The notes: generated by a model from the sequence alone, not told the origin. A stretch of DNA of 64,000 bases from Micavibrio sp. UBA6147 (GCA_002423185.1 DIUX01000001.1:516050-580049); one strand, 5' to 3'. Counted from the first letter of the stretch, positions 8,976 to 19,031 are shown. Numbers and translations: made by a program.

Positions 8976-10400
8976 TTAAGCCGCCCTCAATATCGTTTCG
9001 TTCGTCACGACTTCGCCGCTGATCGAATTTGTGAACGCGGCGTTGATGCGTACGTTGACAATCTCACCAAACAAACGCTCCGATGCCTGCACATGAACGG
9101 CCTGCATATAGGGTGTACGTCCATGAAGCTGGCCTTCTCTGTTGCCGCGACCATCCAAAAGAACGGGCACAACCATGTCCACAGTGCGCATGTTGAAATC
9201 CGCTTGTTGTTCGGCGATGAGCGCTTGAAGGCGGATCAGGCGCTCGGTCATTACGGCGTCCGGCACAAGGTTCATCATCGCGGCGGCGGGTGTGCCGAGG
9301 CGCGCAGAATATTTGAACGAATAGGCCGACATGAATTCTACGTCGCGGATGAGCTGCATCGTGTCTTCAAAGTCTTTGTCCGTCTCGCCCGGAAAGCCGA
9401 TAATGAAATCCGACCCGAATGACATATCGGGGCGAAGCTCGCGCAAGTCATGGATGATCTGGCGGTAGAAATCGGCGTCATGCTTGCGGTTCATGGCCTT
9501 CAAAATCGCGTCTGACCCGCTCTGAACCGGCAAATGCAAAAACGGCATCAGGGTGTCAATCTCGCCATGCGCCTTGATGAGGGCTTGATCCATGTCTTTG
9601 GGGTGCGATGTGGTATAGCGAATACGCTTGACGCCCTCAATCTCCGCAACCGCATAGAGCAAATCAGCAAGCGACCAAGCGCGCCCGTCGGCACCTTCGC
9701 CGTGATAGGCGTTGACGTTTTGGCCGAGCAATGAAACCTCAACCGTTCCGCCGGCAACAAGGCGTTTCACTTCGTCGAGAATTTGAACGACAGGGCGCGA
9801 AAACTCCGCCCCGCGTGTATACGGAACAACGCAAAACGCGCAAAATTTATCACATCCTTCTTGGATGGATACAAAGGCGGATGGCCCTTGCGAGCGGGTT
9901 TCTTCGGGGAGCAAGTCAAACTTGCTCTGCGCCGGAAAATCAAGGTTGATGACGCGGTTTTTGCCAAAGGCGTCAATCGCTTTGGCGACCATTTCGGGGA
10001 GTTCATGATATGTTTGGGGGCCAAACACCATGTCGACATAGGGGGCGCGTTCGGCGATGAATTCGCCTTCGGCCTGTGCCACACATCCGGCAACGGCGAT
10101 TAATGTACGCTTGCCCGATTTGGCGCGTTCTTGTTTAAGGTCGCGCAGGCGGCCAAGTTCGGAAAAGACTTTTTCAGTGGCTTTTTCACGGATGTGGCAG
10201 GTGTTCAGGATCACCATATCCGCATCGTCCGGCGCGTCAACGCTCTGGTATCCAAGGGGGGCGAGAACATCCGCCATACGGTAACTGTCATACACATTCA
10301 TCTGGCAGCCCCACGTCTTGATGAACAGCTTTTTATCCGCTGCGGCATAGTTTGCCTTCGGTTGCTGTGGGGGCATCGGTGCGTGTCCAGTGTCCGTCAT
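8976..10400 (-). CDS. miaB: tRNA-2-methylthio-N6-dimethylallyladenosine synthase
   Basis: MiaB is a radical-SAM methylthiotransferase that converts i6A37 to ms2i6A37 in tRNAs reading UNN codons. The 474-residue protein has the N-terminal UPF0004 domain with three cluster cysteines (TWGCQMN, LNTCHIRE, AGCVAQ), the radical SAM motif EGCDKFCAFC, and a C-terminal TRAM domain. AGGGA lies just upstream of the ATG. It heads the minus-strand block running to trmB, and is divergent from the dehydrogenase at 10677. Confidence 0.97.
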   Translation of the reverse strand: MTDTGHAPMPPQQPKANYAAADKKLFIKTWGCQMNVYDSYRMADVLAPLGYQSVDAPDDADMVILNTCHIREKATEKVFSELGRLRDLKQERAKSGKRTLIAVAGCVAQAEGEFIAERAPYVDMVFGPQTYHELPEMVAKAIDAFGKNRVINLDFPAQSKFDLLPEETRSQGPSAFVSIQEGCDKFCAFCVVPYTRGAEFSRPVVQILDEVKRLVAGGTVEVSLLGQNVNAYHGEGADGRAWSLADLLYAVAEIEGVKRIRYTTSHPKDMDQALIKAHGEIDTLMPFLHLPVQSGSDAILKAMNRKHDADFYRQIIHDLRELRPDMSFGSDFIIGFPGETDKDFEDTMQLIRDVEFMSAYSFKYSARLGTPAAAMMNLVPDAVMTERLIRLQALIAEQQADFNMRTVDMVVPVLLDGRGNREGQLHGRTPYMQAVHVQASERLFGEIVNVRINAAFTNSISGEVVTNETILRAA

Positions 10401-10676
10401 TATTTTCCCTAAAATTTTGAGATGCTCTGTTTAAGCATACTTGTTTGAAAAAAATCAAATTCTTTTATCGATGGGTTACGAATTTTGCAAAATTTTTTTG
10501 CGGAGAGTTTTCCACATATCTTGCAAAGTTATGGTTGTAGCGGGTCTGGTGATGTTTACTCCGCCCTGTCAGAAGGAGGAAAATTTAAGGGCGTGACAAA
10601 ACAAGGCGTTTATGCGATTTGATCATGATAAAGTGCCGATGGCGAATGCAGAGAGAATAAATCAGGTGAAGACACA

Positions 10677-11615
10677 ATGAAACGGACTGTTCTTGCGATG
10701 ACGCGCCTTTTACCGCGCGAGATGGACTTACTCGAAAGCGAATTTGACGTTATTCATTTGTACCGTGAAGCCGACCCCGAAGCGGTCTTGCAAGACCGCA
10801 GAAACGATGTCCAAGCCATTGTCGCATCCCCGTCCAACCCAATTCGCCGTAATTTGATCGAGGCGTTTCCGGCGCTGGAAATCATTGCGCAATACGCGGT
10901 TGGCTATGACAATGTGGACATTGAGGCCGCGAAACAGCGCCAGATCAAAGTCACCAACACGCCCGATGTTTTAACGGCGGACACGGCGGACACCGCCGTC
11001 GCCCTGACCCTCGCCGTGATGCGCAGAGTGGTGGAAGGGGATGTGTATATCCGTGTCGGAAAATGGCTCAACGGCCCTATGCCCCTTGGCGTGTCACTCG
11101 CCGGAAAGACCGCCGGCATTGTCGGCATGGGGCGCATCGGCAAGGCGATTGCCAAGCGTTTGGCCGCGTTTGAAATGAACATTATCTATCACGGGCGCAC
11201 GCAAAAGCCGGATTTAGCCTATCAATTTTATGACGATATTCAAACCATGGCGTCAATGTGCGATGTGCTGGTTTTGGCGTGTTCGGGCGGCGAGGGAACA
11301 CGCCATCTGGTGAATAACGACGTGTTTGATGCTTTGGGCCCCGATGGGTTCTTGATCAATATTTCGCGCGGCAGCGTGATCGACGAGGCCGCCCTTGTCA
11401 ACGCCCTGCAAACGCGGCGCATTCGCGGGGCGGGCTTGGATGTTTTCGACCATGAACCTTATGTGCCGGAGGCTTTGCAATCGCTGGATAATGTTGTATT
11501 GCTCCCCCATATCGGGTCGGCAACGCATGAAACGCGTACCGTGATGGGCAAAATCGTGGTCGGGAATCTGGCCGCCCATTTTTCCGGCAAACCCCTCTTG
11601 ACGGAAGTGGCTTAG
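10677..11615 (+). CDS. D-isomer-specific 2-hydroxyacid dehydrogenase
   Basis: A 312-residue NAD(P)-dependent dehydrogenase of the glyoxylate/hydroxypyruvate reductase type. The nucleotide-binding motif is VGMGRIG (about 149-155). The catalytic residues are visible: Arg in SRGS, Glu in DHEP and His in LPHIGS. The substrate cannot be fixed from sequence; glyoxylate, hydroxypyruvate or phosphoglycerate-like acids are possible. The 276-bp region shared with miaB contains no other gene that I can see. Confidence 0.88.
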   Translation: MKRTVLAMTRLLPREMDLLESEFDVIHLYREADPEAVLQDRRNDVQAIVASPSNPIRRNLIEAFPALEIIAQYAVGYDNVDIEAAKQRQIKVTNTPDVLTADTADTAVALTLAVMRRVVEGDVYIRVGKWLNGPMPLGVSLAGKTAGIVGMGRIGKAIAKRLAAFEMNIIYHGRTQKPDLAYQFYDDIQTMASMCDVLVLACSGGEGTRHLVNNDVFDALGPDGFLINISRGSVIDEAALVNALQTRRIRGAGLDVFDHEPYVPEALQSLDNVVLLPHIGSATHETRTVMGKIVVGNLAAHFSGKPLLTEVA

Positions 11616-11649
11616 CCGCCGCAAAATCCGAGTATAACTCTTTACAGAA

Positions 11650-12165
11650 ATGATTCTTTCTATGAAAAAATGCGGTCGCTTTTTGATGATGCTTGCGGGC
11701 TTTTTGTTCCTGAGTGGCCTTGTGACATGGCCGGCTATGGCGAATTGTTACAACAGCGCCGAATATGAAGCCGAACAAGGCCTGCGGATCCAAAGCGAAC
11801 TCATGGTCATCGCCTTGAACTGCCAGCATATGGCTTACCGCAAAGGCAATTTATATATTCGATACCGCGAGATTTCCCGCCAGAAAGAAGACCTCCTCAA
11901 AGGCTATGAAAACACATTGATGGAATATTTTCGCCGCAAGGGAAGCGGGAATCCTGAGAGCTCGCTCAACGATTTGCGCACCAATCTTGCCAATGCTGTG
12001 GCGATTAAGTCGGCGCAAATGCGCCCCGATATTTTTTGCTATCAAAACCGCGACCGGATTGAGGCGGCGTTGGAGATGAACACCGAGCAATTCCGCCAAT
12101 GGGCGAAAACTCCGTCGGTGGGCGACCCGACATCGCAACCCCTGTGCCGCGACCGCGACTATTAA
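11650..12165 (+). CDS. Small secreted protein of unknown function
   Basis: A 171-residue protein with a clear Sec signal peptide (MKKCGR, a hydrophobic stretch, cleavage after a PAMA-like site). The mature part begins NCYNSAEYEAEQG and is helical and charged, with four cysteines (near the start, in LNCQH, in IFCYQNR and near the C-terminus in PLCRDRDY) that could form two disulfides. The true start may be the second ATG at 11662. I do not recognise the family. It is probably periplasmic. Confidence 0.7.
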   Translation: MILSMKKCGRFLMMLAGFLFLSGLVTWPAMANCYNSAEYEAEQGLRIQSELMVIALNCQHMAYRKGNLYIRYREISRQKEDLLKGYENTLMEYFRRKGSGNPESSLNDLRTNLANAVAIKSAQMRPDIFCYQNRDRIEAALEMNTEQFRQWAKTPSVGDPTSQPLCRDRDY

Positions 12166-12318
12166 CGGTTATGGCGGTGCAATCCGCATAATTCCATCAT
12201 TTGCCTGTGGATGATTACCCCGCCCCGTCATTGACTTGTGCGGGGTTTGCGGCATGATGAATGGCTGGGGCAGTCACATGCCCCGCAAAAAAGAAACGAT
12301 GACAGGAAGGAATGATTT

Positions 12319-13761
12319 ATGAGCTTGCTGAGCGGGATTGACGCATCCATCAATGAAAAACTGGCGCCTATTTCGGACGCTGTTTCAGGTTTTGTCTTTT
12401 ATTCTGTCCCGCTGACCGAGGCACACAGCGTGCCTGTGATTTTGGTCTGGCTTGTCTTGGTGTCGTTGTTTTGCACCGTTTATTTCGGTTTCATCAATTT
12501 TAGGTTATTCGGTCATGCGATTAACCTTGTCCGCGGCAAAGACGAAAAATCCGCCGGAGCGGGCGAGATTTCACGGTTTCAAGGCCTGACCACCACTATG
12601 TCCGCAACTATTGGGCTCGGCAATATCGCGGGGGTGGCGGTTGCTGTGTCCGTGGGCGGGCCGGGGGCGGTGTTTTGGATGGTGCTGATGGGGCTGTTCG
12701 GCATGTCGACCAAGTTTTTGGAGGCTTCGCTCGGCGTCAAATACCGTGAAACACTCCCCGACGGGCGGTTTTCCGGCGGCGCGATGTATTATCTGAGCAA
12801 AGGTCTGGCGGAAAAGGGGCTTGGCTCTTTGGGCAAGGTTTTTGCGGTGTTTTTTGCCGTATGCTGTATCGGCGGCACGCTGGGTGCGGGCAATATGTTC
12901 CAAGCCAACCAAACCTTCCACCAACTTGTGATCATCAGCGGCGGCGAAGAGGCGAGTTTTTGGGCGGATAAAGGCTGGCTGTTCGGCCTGTTGCTGGCGG
13001 CGCTGGTCGGGGCGGTGATTTTGGGCGGCATTCAATCGATTGCCAAAGTCGCGTCGAAAATCGTGCCGATTATGGGCGGGATTTATATTTTGGCGGGGTT
13101 CATTGTGATTGCGATGCATTACACCAGAATTCCGTCGGCCTTGGCGGATATTTTCACCTATGCGTTTTCGGGTGAGGCGGCCTTTGGCGGGATGCTCGGG
13201 GCAATCATACAAGGGGTGCGCCGCGCTGTATTTTCGAATGAGGCAGGAACGGGGAGCGCCAGTATCGCTCACTCCGTTGTAAAAACAGATATACCCGTGT
13301 CGCAAGGCATTGTTGCAATGATCGGCCCGTTTGTGGACACCGTGATTGTTTGCCTTGTCACCGCGCTGGTGATCGTGATTACGGGCGTGTACAACACGGG
13401 CGGTGAGATGGAGGGCGTTGCCTTGACATCCCGCGCGTTTGAAAGCGCGATCCCTTGGTTCCCTTATATTCTGGCGCTCACGGTGTTTTTATTCGCGTTT
13501 TCGACGATGATTTCTTGGTCGTATTACGGGCTTAAGGCCGTGACCTATTTGCTCGGCGAAACGAAATCTGTGGATATTACCTATAAGCTTATTTTCTGCG
13601 GCTTTGTGGTGCTTGGGACATGTTCGAATTTGAAGGTTGTTCTTGACCTTTCGGACGCGATCTTCTTCCTCATGGCTATTCCGAACGTGATCGGTTTGTA
13701 TATTTTGGCACCCGACATAAAGAAAGATTTGAAGAAATATCTGCAAAGCATTGAAAAATAG
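12319..13761 (+). CDS. AGCS-family sodium:alanine/glycine symporter
   Basis: A 480-residue inner-membrane Na+-coupled amino-acid carrier with about ten membrane segments. Family signatures are TIGLGNIAGVA, the GGPGAVFWM stretch, and FSNEAGTGSAS. An SD (AGGAAGGA) lies 7 nt before the ATG. Upstream at about 12220-12290 are two short GC-rich inverted repeats. Alanine or glycine is the usual substrate in this family; specificity is not visible here. Confidence 0.93.
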   Translation: MSLLSGIDASINEKLAPISDAVSGFVFYSVPLTEAHSVPVILVWLVLVSLFCTVYFGFINFRLFGHAINLVRGKDEKSAGAGEISRFQGLTTTMSATIGLGNIAGVAVAVSVGGPGAVFWMVLMGLFGMSTKFLEASLGVKYRETLPDGRFSGGAMYYLSKGLAEKGLGSLGKVFAVFFAVCCIGGTLGAGNMFQANQTFHQLVIISGGEEASFWADKGWLFGLLLAALVGAVILGGIQSIAKVASKIVPIMGGIYILAGFIVIAMHYTRIPSALADIFTYAFSGEAAFGGMLGAIIQGVRRAVFSNEAGTGSASIAHSVVKTDIPVSQGIVAMIGPFVDTVIVCLVTALVIVITGVYNTGGEMEGVALTSRAFESAIPWFPYILALTVFLFAFSTMISWSYYGLKAVTYLLGETKSVDITYKLIFCGFVVLGTCSNLKVVLDLSDAIFFLMAIPNVIGLYILAPDIKKDLKKYLQSIEK

Positions 13762-13782
13762 ACGAATAAAATATCTTGATAA

Positions 13783-13821
13783 CTCTTATCCACAGGCTTG
13801 ACATTTGTTTGTGGATAAGAG
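13783..13821. promoter_or_regulatory. Inverted pair of perfect DnaA boxes
   Basis: A 12-bp perfect inverted repeat (CTCTTATCCACA at 13783-13794; TGTGGATAAGAG at 13810-13821) has a 15-bp spacer. Each arm contains the consensus DnaA box TTATCCACA, in opposite orientations. There is no T-run, which argues against a simple terminator for the symporter gene. Three GANTC sites (13823, 13828, 13887) follow before the next start codon at 13913. Confidence 0.6.
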
Positions 13822-13912
13822 CGAATCGATTCTTGAAGTCGCTCCTCAGACCTGATTTATTGCTCCATTATCCGACTATATAAATAGATTCAGTGATAGG
13901 AGAAGGTCACCC

Positions 13913-16900
13913 ATGACTCAGGACACGCCGACCGTTGCCAAGATGAGCATTATAAGCCAGCCCGATGAGGCCGGTGAATCCAATGCCTCCGCCCAACAAT
14001 CCTCAGATGCCGCGCAGAACGCACAGGCCGATCAGGATGCCGCAAAAGGAACCACGATTGAGTTCCTCGGCAAGCCCGGCAGTCGCAAAGTCCGTGTGAC
14101 CTCGGATGATGGAGCCGACATAAAAGGCGCCACCGTTTCTTACAAACCATCCGCCGCACCCTATATGGCGAACCAACCCGCCGAAGACGACGCCGATCAA
14201 GACCTTGATTTTTGGCCGTCCCAGACGATGAATGTGCCGGAGCTTCGCAAATCTGCCAGCTTCCGCTTCGTACAGCTCAGCGGCATGGCCGTTTCGGCGC
14301 TGTGGATTGCGTTGTGCGCGCTCTATATCTTGGCGGCGCCTGAAGGCCTGTCGAATTTGCGTCCGCATGAACTCGGCGGTTTTGTTGCCGGTGTGATGGC
14401 GCCTGTTGCCCTGTTTTGGATGGTGCTGGCCTATGTTCAGCGCGGATCAGACGTGCGCATGTACGCCGAAGCCCTGCGCAGCGAATTGCAAGCGATGATC
14501 TTCCCCTCCGAAGAACGCGCCCAGCAAGTCAACAAAGATATTGAACGCCTGACGCAACAAGCCGCCGAGCTTGCTTCGTCGTCCAAGGCCGTTTTGAAGT
14601 CCATTCACCGCGCCCGCCAAGGCTTGCGCACCGAAATGCGTGAATTTGCCGGCCTGTCGAAAAAGGCCGAATTCCACATTGTGCGCTTGTCTGAATCCCT
14701 CGAAGAAAAATCAAGCAGCCTTAAGAGCATCACCGACGAAATCGAAACACGCGTATCTTCGATTGATGAAAAAGCACAAGCCGGTGCCGAGGCATGGGAT
14801 AATGCAACATTGACCATCTTGAACCGCGCCGGAGAAATCGAAGGCGTGATGGGCAAAGGCGCAGACAAAATCCTCGAAGCCGCCGAAAAAGCCAACAGCA
14901 AAACCAAAGCCATCGGCAAAACGATTGAGGATAGCTGCACAGGCCTGAGCCTGTCGGTTGACCGCGTTGCCGAGCGTTTGGAAGGCCTCAGCGGCGAATT
15001 CGAAACGCATACTATTTCCTTGCGCAAAGTCACCGAAGACGTCACCAAAGAAACCGGACGCCTCGGTCAGATGATCGAAGACCAAGTTAAAGACCTGCAA
15101 GACATGACCGCCCACACAGTGGACGCCATGACCGGCGCAACGGGTGCGATCCAAGAACAGCGCGACGCGCTTGAACTGGGTGCCAACACCTTGGCCGAAC
15201 AAGCCGAAAACATTGTTGATATGCTGCAAGGCTCGGCTATGTCGCTTGAAGAAGTCGCCGAAAACATCGTCGCCAAAACCGATGTCATCGAAGGCCGCCT
15301 TGAGGCACAAGCCGTGAAACTCGGCGGCACCATCGCCCATATCGGCAAAGAAGCCGACAAAATCGAAGAAACCACCAAGGCTGCGGCTCATATCCTGAGC
15401 GAGTCTGTGGAATCTGCGGTGACGGGCGCGGGTCAAATCGGTGATACCATCCGCCGTGGTGTTGAAAGCCTCAACAAAGCCACAGCCGAAGCGCAAGAAC
15501 GCTCCGAAAACCTTATTCGCATTACCACAGACCACCTCGAAAACCTCAACACGGCTGGCGATGGCAACATCAAAAACGTGCGCGAGATGGTCGAATTGCT
15601 TGAAAAGAGCCGCCAGCAAATCGAAGATGCGGCCAGAATGGCGAGTGAACAGGTCGGCGATTTGTCTACATCCGTGGACTCTCAAGCCGAGAAAATTACT
15701 ATCTCTGCAACCACTTTGGCTGAGCGGATCACATCGGTCAGCAAATCTCTGGACGACCCGCTGCGTGCCATTACCATCGCGATTGCCGATGCCGATGGCC
15801 GCCACGAACAAATCCAGACAACGCTTCAACGCCGTGTCGCCGACCTCAACGAGGCCAGCGAAAAGGCAACCGAAAGCGCCGAAAACATTCGCACCATCCT
15901 GCGTGGTCAGGCTCAGGAAATCTCCGCCCTGTCGGGTCAGATTGCCGGTAATGCCCGCACGATCAACGAACAAATGGCGCAACAGCGTGAGGAATTGGCG
16001 CAATCCATCCTCAACTCGTTGGATCAAATCGGTCACGTACGCGCCGAACTCGAAGCCACAACCCGCCGTTTGAGCGAGATGAGCGACGAGAGCGGCCAAG
16101 ACGTCGAAGCCCTACAATCCCGTATTTCCAACAGCTGTGAAATGCTGAAACAGGAAACCGAAATTGCTTTGGCCGGTCTTGCCAAGCTGGACGAAGATTT
16201 CGAGCTTCGCTCCCGCGACCTGTCGATCCGTGCCGAAGAAGCCGTCCGCGACGTGTCCAACGTGTCCGAGGCTCTGGAGCAAGGCGCAAGCCGTTTCGAG
16301 CCTTTGTACACCAAAGTCATCGAGCAATCCAAAGACGCCAAGGAACACCTTGATAAACTCCGCAACGGGTTTGACCACACGGCGGCGAGCAACCTTGATA
16401 AACTCAAACAAATCGGCGTGTTGTTCGATGACCGTTTGACGAAATTGCAAGAAGGCTCGCACAAAGCGGCAAACCTGTTGAAATCGTCAAGCGACCATTT
16501 GCGTGAGCGTGTTGACGACATCGAAGGCGCTGCGAAGTCCGCGAGCGACAAGATGCGCAACATCAGTGCATCAATGGAAGGCCAGTCTTCGGATATTCAC
16601 ATCTTGACCGACCAGACATTGCTGAAGATCGAAAACGTCCAAAAAGCGATCAACGACCAGTTCCACGAGCTTTCCGAAGCCGTAGGCCAAGCCGTTGCCC
16701 AGCTTCAAGACGCCGGTCACGAATTCAACCGCCGCTCCGACGAAGTCGATAACGCGGCTGAGAAAATCGTGTCCCGTTTCGAAATCGCCGGTCAAAAAGC
16801 CCGTGATGAGTCTGCCCGCCTGAATGACGCCGCCAACAAGTCAGTCCAACTGGCTGAGGCCGTTGTGTCGAAGGTTCAGACCCAGAGCGACATGATGATC

Positions 16901-17773
16901 AAGCAAACGGCGGAGGCCTTAACCGACCTGCGCAACAACGGCGAAAGCTTTGCCATCAAGGCCAAAGAAGTCGCCAGCCAGATGAAAACCTCGCTCGACA
17001 CGTCCAAATCTTACGGCGTGGAATTGCGGGCTCAAGTTGCGGAATTAGCCAGAGAGTCAAGCAAAACAGCCGATATCATCAGCAAAGCCACAACCGTATT
17101 GGAAGGCAAAGTCACGGATGTCAGCAAAGTGGCCAACGATGTGTACAAACGCATCGAAGACACCGGCGACAAAATGCAAGAGCAATCCGAACGCCTTGTT
17201 TCCGTTACGCTGCGTGCGGTGGAATCAACCGAAACGGCGACCGAGTCCTTCTTCAAACAATCCAACACATTGTTTAAGGCCTCGAACGACGCGGTGGAAA
17301 AAGCCGAAGAAATCCGCAAAACGGAAATTCGCGCTCAACGTGAATCCTTCATGTCGTCCGCACGGTTTGTTATGGAGAGCTTGCACTCCTTGTCTGTGGA
17401 CTTTGTCCGCATGCTGGAAGGCGAAGTCACCGAAAAATCATGGGGCGCATACCAAAAAGGCGATATTGCGGTCTTCACGACCCACCTCGCCAAAATGGTG
17501 GAGAAGTTGCCGGTCGACAAGGTGCGCGAGAAATTCGCCTCCGACACCGAATTCCGCAACTATGTCCAGCGTTACCTGCGTCAATTCGAGGACATTTTCG
17601 ACCAAGCCCTCGATACCGACCGTGGCGAACTTTTGGCCGCAACGTTCTTGGCGTCCGACATTGGCAAGCTGTACAAATTCCTGTGCCATTCCTCAGGACG
17701 CGAAGCCAGACAATTGTCGATCCACATTGCCGAGAACGACAGCAAGAAAAAAGGCAAGAAAGACGCCGCGTAA
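13913..17773 (+). CDS. Large two-TM coiled-coil protein, TipN-like architecture
   Basis: A 1286-residue protein. Residues 1-115 are polar and probably disordered. Two membrane helices follow at about 120-142 and 155-175, with a short loop between. From about 180 to 1135 it is almost entirely heptad-like coiled coil. A globular C-terminal domain (about 1140-1270, with ARFVMESLHSLSVDF and YQKGDIAVFTTHL) and a Lys-rich tail end it. Two N-terminal TMs plus a very long cytoplasmic coil is the architecture of Caulobacter TipN, a pole-marking protein; orthology is an inference. An SD (AGGAGAAGG) precedes the ATG. A strong terminator follows. The long open frame on the other strand is a shadow. Confidence 0.85.
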   Translation: MTQDTPTVAKMSIISQPDEAGESNASAQQSSDAAQNAQADQDAAKGTTIEFLGKPGSRKVRVTSDDGADIKGATVSYKPSAAPYMANQPAEDDADQDLDFWPSQTMNVPELRKSASFRFVQLSGMAVSALWIALCALYILAAPEGLSNLRPHELGGFVAGVMAPVALFWMVLAYVQRGSDVRMYAEALRSELQAMIFPSEERAQQVNKDIERLTQQAAELASSSKAVLKSIHRARQGLRTEMREFAGLSKKAEFHIVRLSESLEEKSSSLKSITDEIETRVSSIDEKAQAGAEAWDNATLTILNRAGEIEGVMGKGADKILEAAEKANSKTKAIGKTIEDSCTGLSLSVDRVAERLEGLSGEFETHTISLRKVTEDVTKETGRLGQMIEDQVKDLQDMTAHTVDAMTGATGAIQEQRDALELGANTLAEQAENIVDMLQGSAMSLEEVAENIVAKTDVIEGRLEAQAVKLGGTIAHIGKEADKIEETTKAAAHILSESVESAVTGAGQIGDTIRRGVESLNKATAEAQERSENLIRITTDHLENLNTAGDGNIKNVREMVELLEKSRQQIEDAARMASEQVGDLSTSVDSQAEKITISATTLAERITSVSKSLDDPLRAITIAIADADGRHEQIQTTLQRRVADLNEASEKATESAENIRTILRGQAQEISALSGQIAGNARTINEQMAQQREELAQSILNSLDQIGHVRAELEATTRRLSEMSDESGQDVEALQSRISNSCEMLKQETEIALAGLAKLDEDFELRSRDLSIRAEEAVRDVSNVSEALEQGASRFEPLYTKVIEQSKDAKEHLDKLRNGFDHTAASNLDKLKQIGVLFDDRLTKLQEGSHKAANLLKSSSDHLRERVDDIEGAAKSASDKMRNISASMEGQSSDIHILTDQTLLKIENVQKAINDQFHELSEAVGQAVAQLQDAGHEFNRRSDEVDNAAEKIVSRFEIAGQKARDESARLNDAANKSVQLAEAVVSKVQTQSDMMIKQTAEALTDLRNNGESFAIKAKEVASQMKTSLDTSKSYGVELRAQVAELARESSKTADIISKATTVLEGKVTDVSKVANDVYKRIEDTGDKMQEQSERLVSVTLRAVESTETATESFFKQSNTLFKASNDAVEKAEEIRKTEIRAQRESFMSSARFVMESLHSLSVDFVRMLEGEVTEKSWGAYQKGDIAVFTTHLAKMVEKLPVDKVREKFASDTEFRNYVQRYLRQFEDIFDQALDTDRGELLAATFLASDIGKLYKFLCHSSGREARQLSIHIAENDSKKKGKKDAA

Positions 17774-17796
17774 CCCGCTCCTTTCTTACACAAGAT

Positions 17797-17826
17797 CAAA
17801 AGGCCGGATTTTTTCGGCCTTTTTTC
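17797..17826 (+). terminator. Rho-independent terminator after the coiled-coil gene
   Basis: AAAAGGCCG (17798-17806) pairs with CGGCCTTTT (17815-17823), and the T-run continues. Confidence 0.85.
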
Positions 17827-17963
17827 ATGCCCGCGGTTTAAGATTTGTTAATTGTTATAGGGGTAAAAATAACATATGATGTTGGAACAAAAATGCCTCA
17901 TGCCTTCGGTATCGCGTTCTTGATACGGGCAGTCTTATTTAGAAAATTCAGGACTCACAGTCG

Positions 17964-18890
17964 ATGGGAATAACAGATAATATTAAAATCTGCGAAGGGA
18001 TATCCGAGATATCCGACAGCTATACCGGCATTATCCTCGATCAATGGGGCGTGATCCATGATGGCGAAGCACCGTATGAAGGGGTGATTGACGCCCTGAC
18101 CAACCTTAAAAAACGCAACAAACAGATCATCTTGCTGTCCAATTCCGGCAAGCGGGCGGAGCCGAATGCGGAGCGCCTGCGCGAAATGGGGTTTGATACG
18201 GCGTTGTTCGACCATATCGTCACCTCAGGCGAAATGACATGGACGGGTCTGCGGATGCAAACAGAAGGCATTTTCAAAGGCCTTGGCAAGCGGTGCTTGT
18301 TGTTCAGTCGCGGCGGCGACCGCTCAATCGTTGAAGGCTTGGACGTTGAAATTGTCGACAGCGCCACCGACGCCGATTTTATTTTGGTGAGCGGGTCGGA
18401 CGCCCCTGAAAAAACACTGGCGGATTATGAGCCCGACCTCAAAATCGGCGTGCGTAAGGGCATTAAACTTTTATGCGCCAACCCCGACACAAAGGCGATT
18501 ATGGGGAGCAAGACACTCCTCGGCCCTGGTCAAATCGCCAAACGCTATATCGATTTTGGCGGCGTTGCCCATTTCATCGGCAAGCCGCACCAGCCGATTT
18601 TTCAATATGCTTTATCACTGTTCAAAAACGTGCTGCCCTCGGGCGTCGTGGTGATCGGGGATTCCCTTAGTCACGACATCCTTGGCGGATTGAACAGCTC
18701 GCTCGACACCTGCCTTGTCGGCACCGGCCTTCATGCTTCGGCCTTTAAAGGACTGCAAAGCGATATAGCGCGCCGTAAGGCGTTGCAGATTCTGGCGCTG
18801 AACTTCGGGGTGAAACCCGATTATTTCGTCCCGACCTTCCAATGGGGCAAGCCATTGCCGGATCGTAAAAACAAGCGCCGCAGCACTTAG
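17964..18890 (+). CDS. TIGR01459-family HAD-type phosphatase
   Basis: A 308-residue class IIA HAD hydrolase, the type common in alphaproteobacteria. Motif I is LDQWGVIHDG, where the second Asp of the usual DxD is replaced by Trp, as in this subfamily. Motif II is LLSNSGKR, and the C-terminal motif IV is VVIGDSLSHDILGG. NagD-like sugar-phosphate or nucleotide phosphatase activity is plausible; the substrate is unknown. The stop codon lies inside a short tandem repeat. Confidence 0.85.
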   Translation: MGITDNIKICEGISEISDSYTGIILDQWGVIHDGEAPYEGVIDALTNLKKRNKQIILLSNSGKRAEPNAERLREMGFDTALFDHIVTSGEMTWTGLRMQTEGIFKGLGKRCLLFSRGGDRSIVEGLDVEIVDSATDADFILVSGSDAPEKTLADYEPDLKIGVRKGIKLLCANPDTKAIMGSKTLLGPGQIAKRYIDFGGVAHFIGKPHQPIFQYALSLFKNVLPSGVVVIGDSLSHDILGGLNSSLDTCLVGTGLHASAFKGLQSDIARRKALQILALNFGVKPDYFVPTFQWGKPLPDRKNKRRST

Positions 18891-18917
18891 GCAGTACTTA
18901 GGCAGTACCTAGGTGGT
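18885..18917. repeat. Three tandem 11-bp units across a stop codon
   Basis: ACTTAGGCAGT occurs twice in tandem (18885-18895, 18896-18906), followed by a diverged third copy ACCTAGGTGGT (18907-18917). The first unit contains the TAG stop of the HAD gene. It probably arose by slippage. Confidence 0.7.
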
Positions 18918-19031
18918 AGCTGAATAGCGAGGCTTCGGTATTCGCTAAACGGTAATAATTTTCATAAATATTGACATTGGTTTTTATCCTATGCCATTTT
19001 TGTTGCATAACAAAAGACAGGGCAAGGCGCG

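Noticed and set aside
12571..13305. 244-residue minus-strand frame
   Set aside because: Antisense shadow of the AGCS symporter.
14711..16099. 462-residue open frame on the minus strand
   Set aside because: It lies wholly inside the coiled-coil gene on the other strand. It results from the codon bias of Glu/Ala/Lys-rich coding DNA and has no SD or family match.
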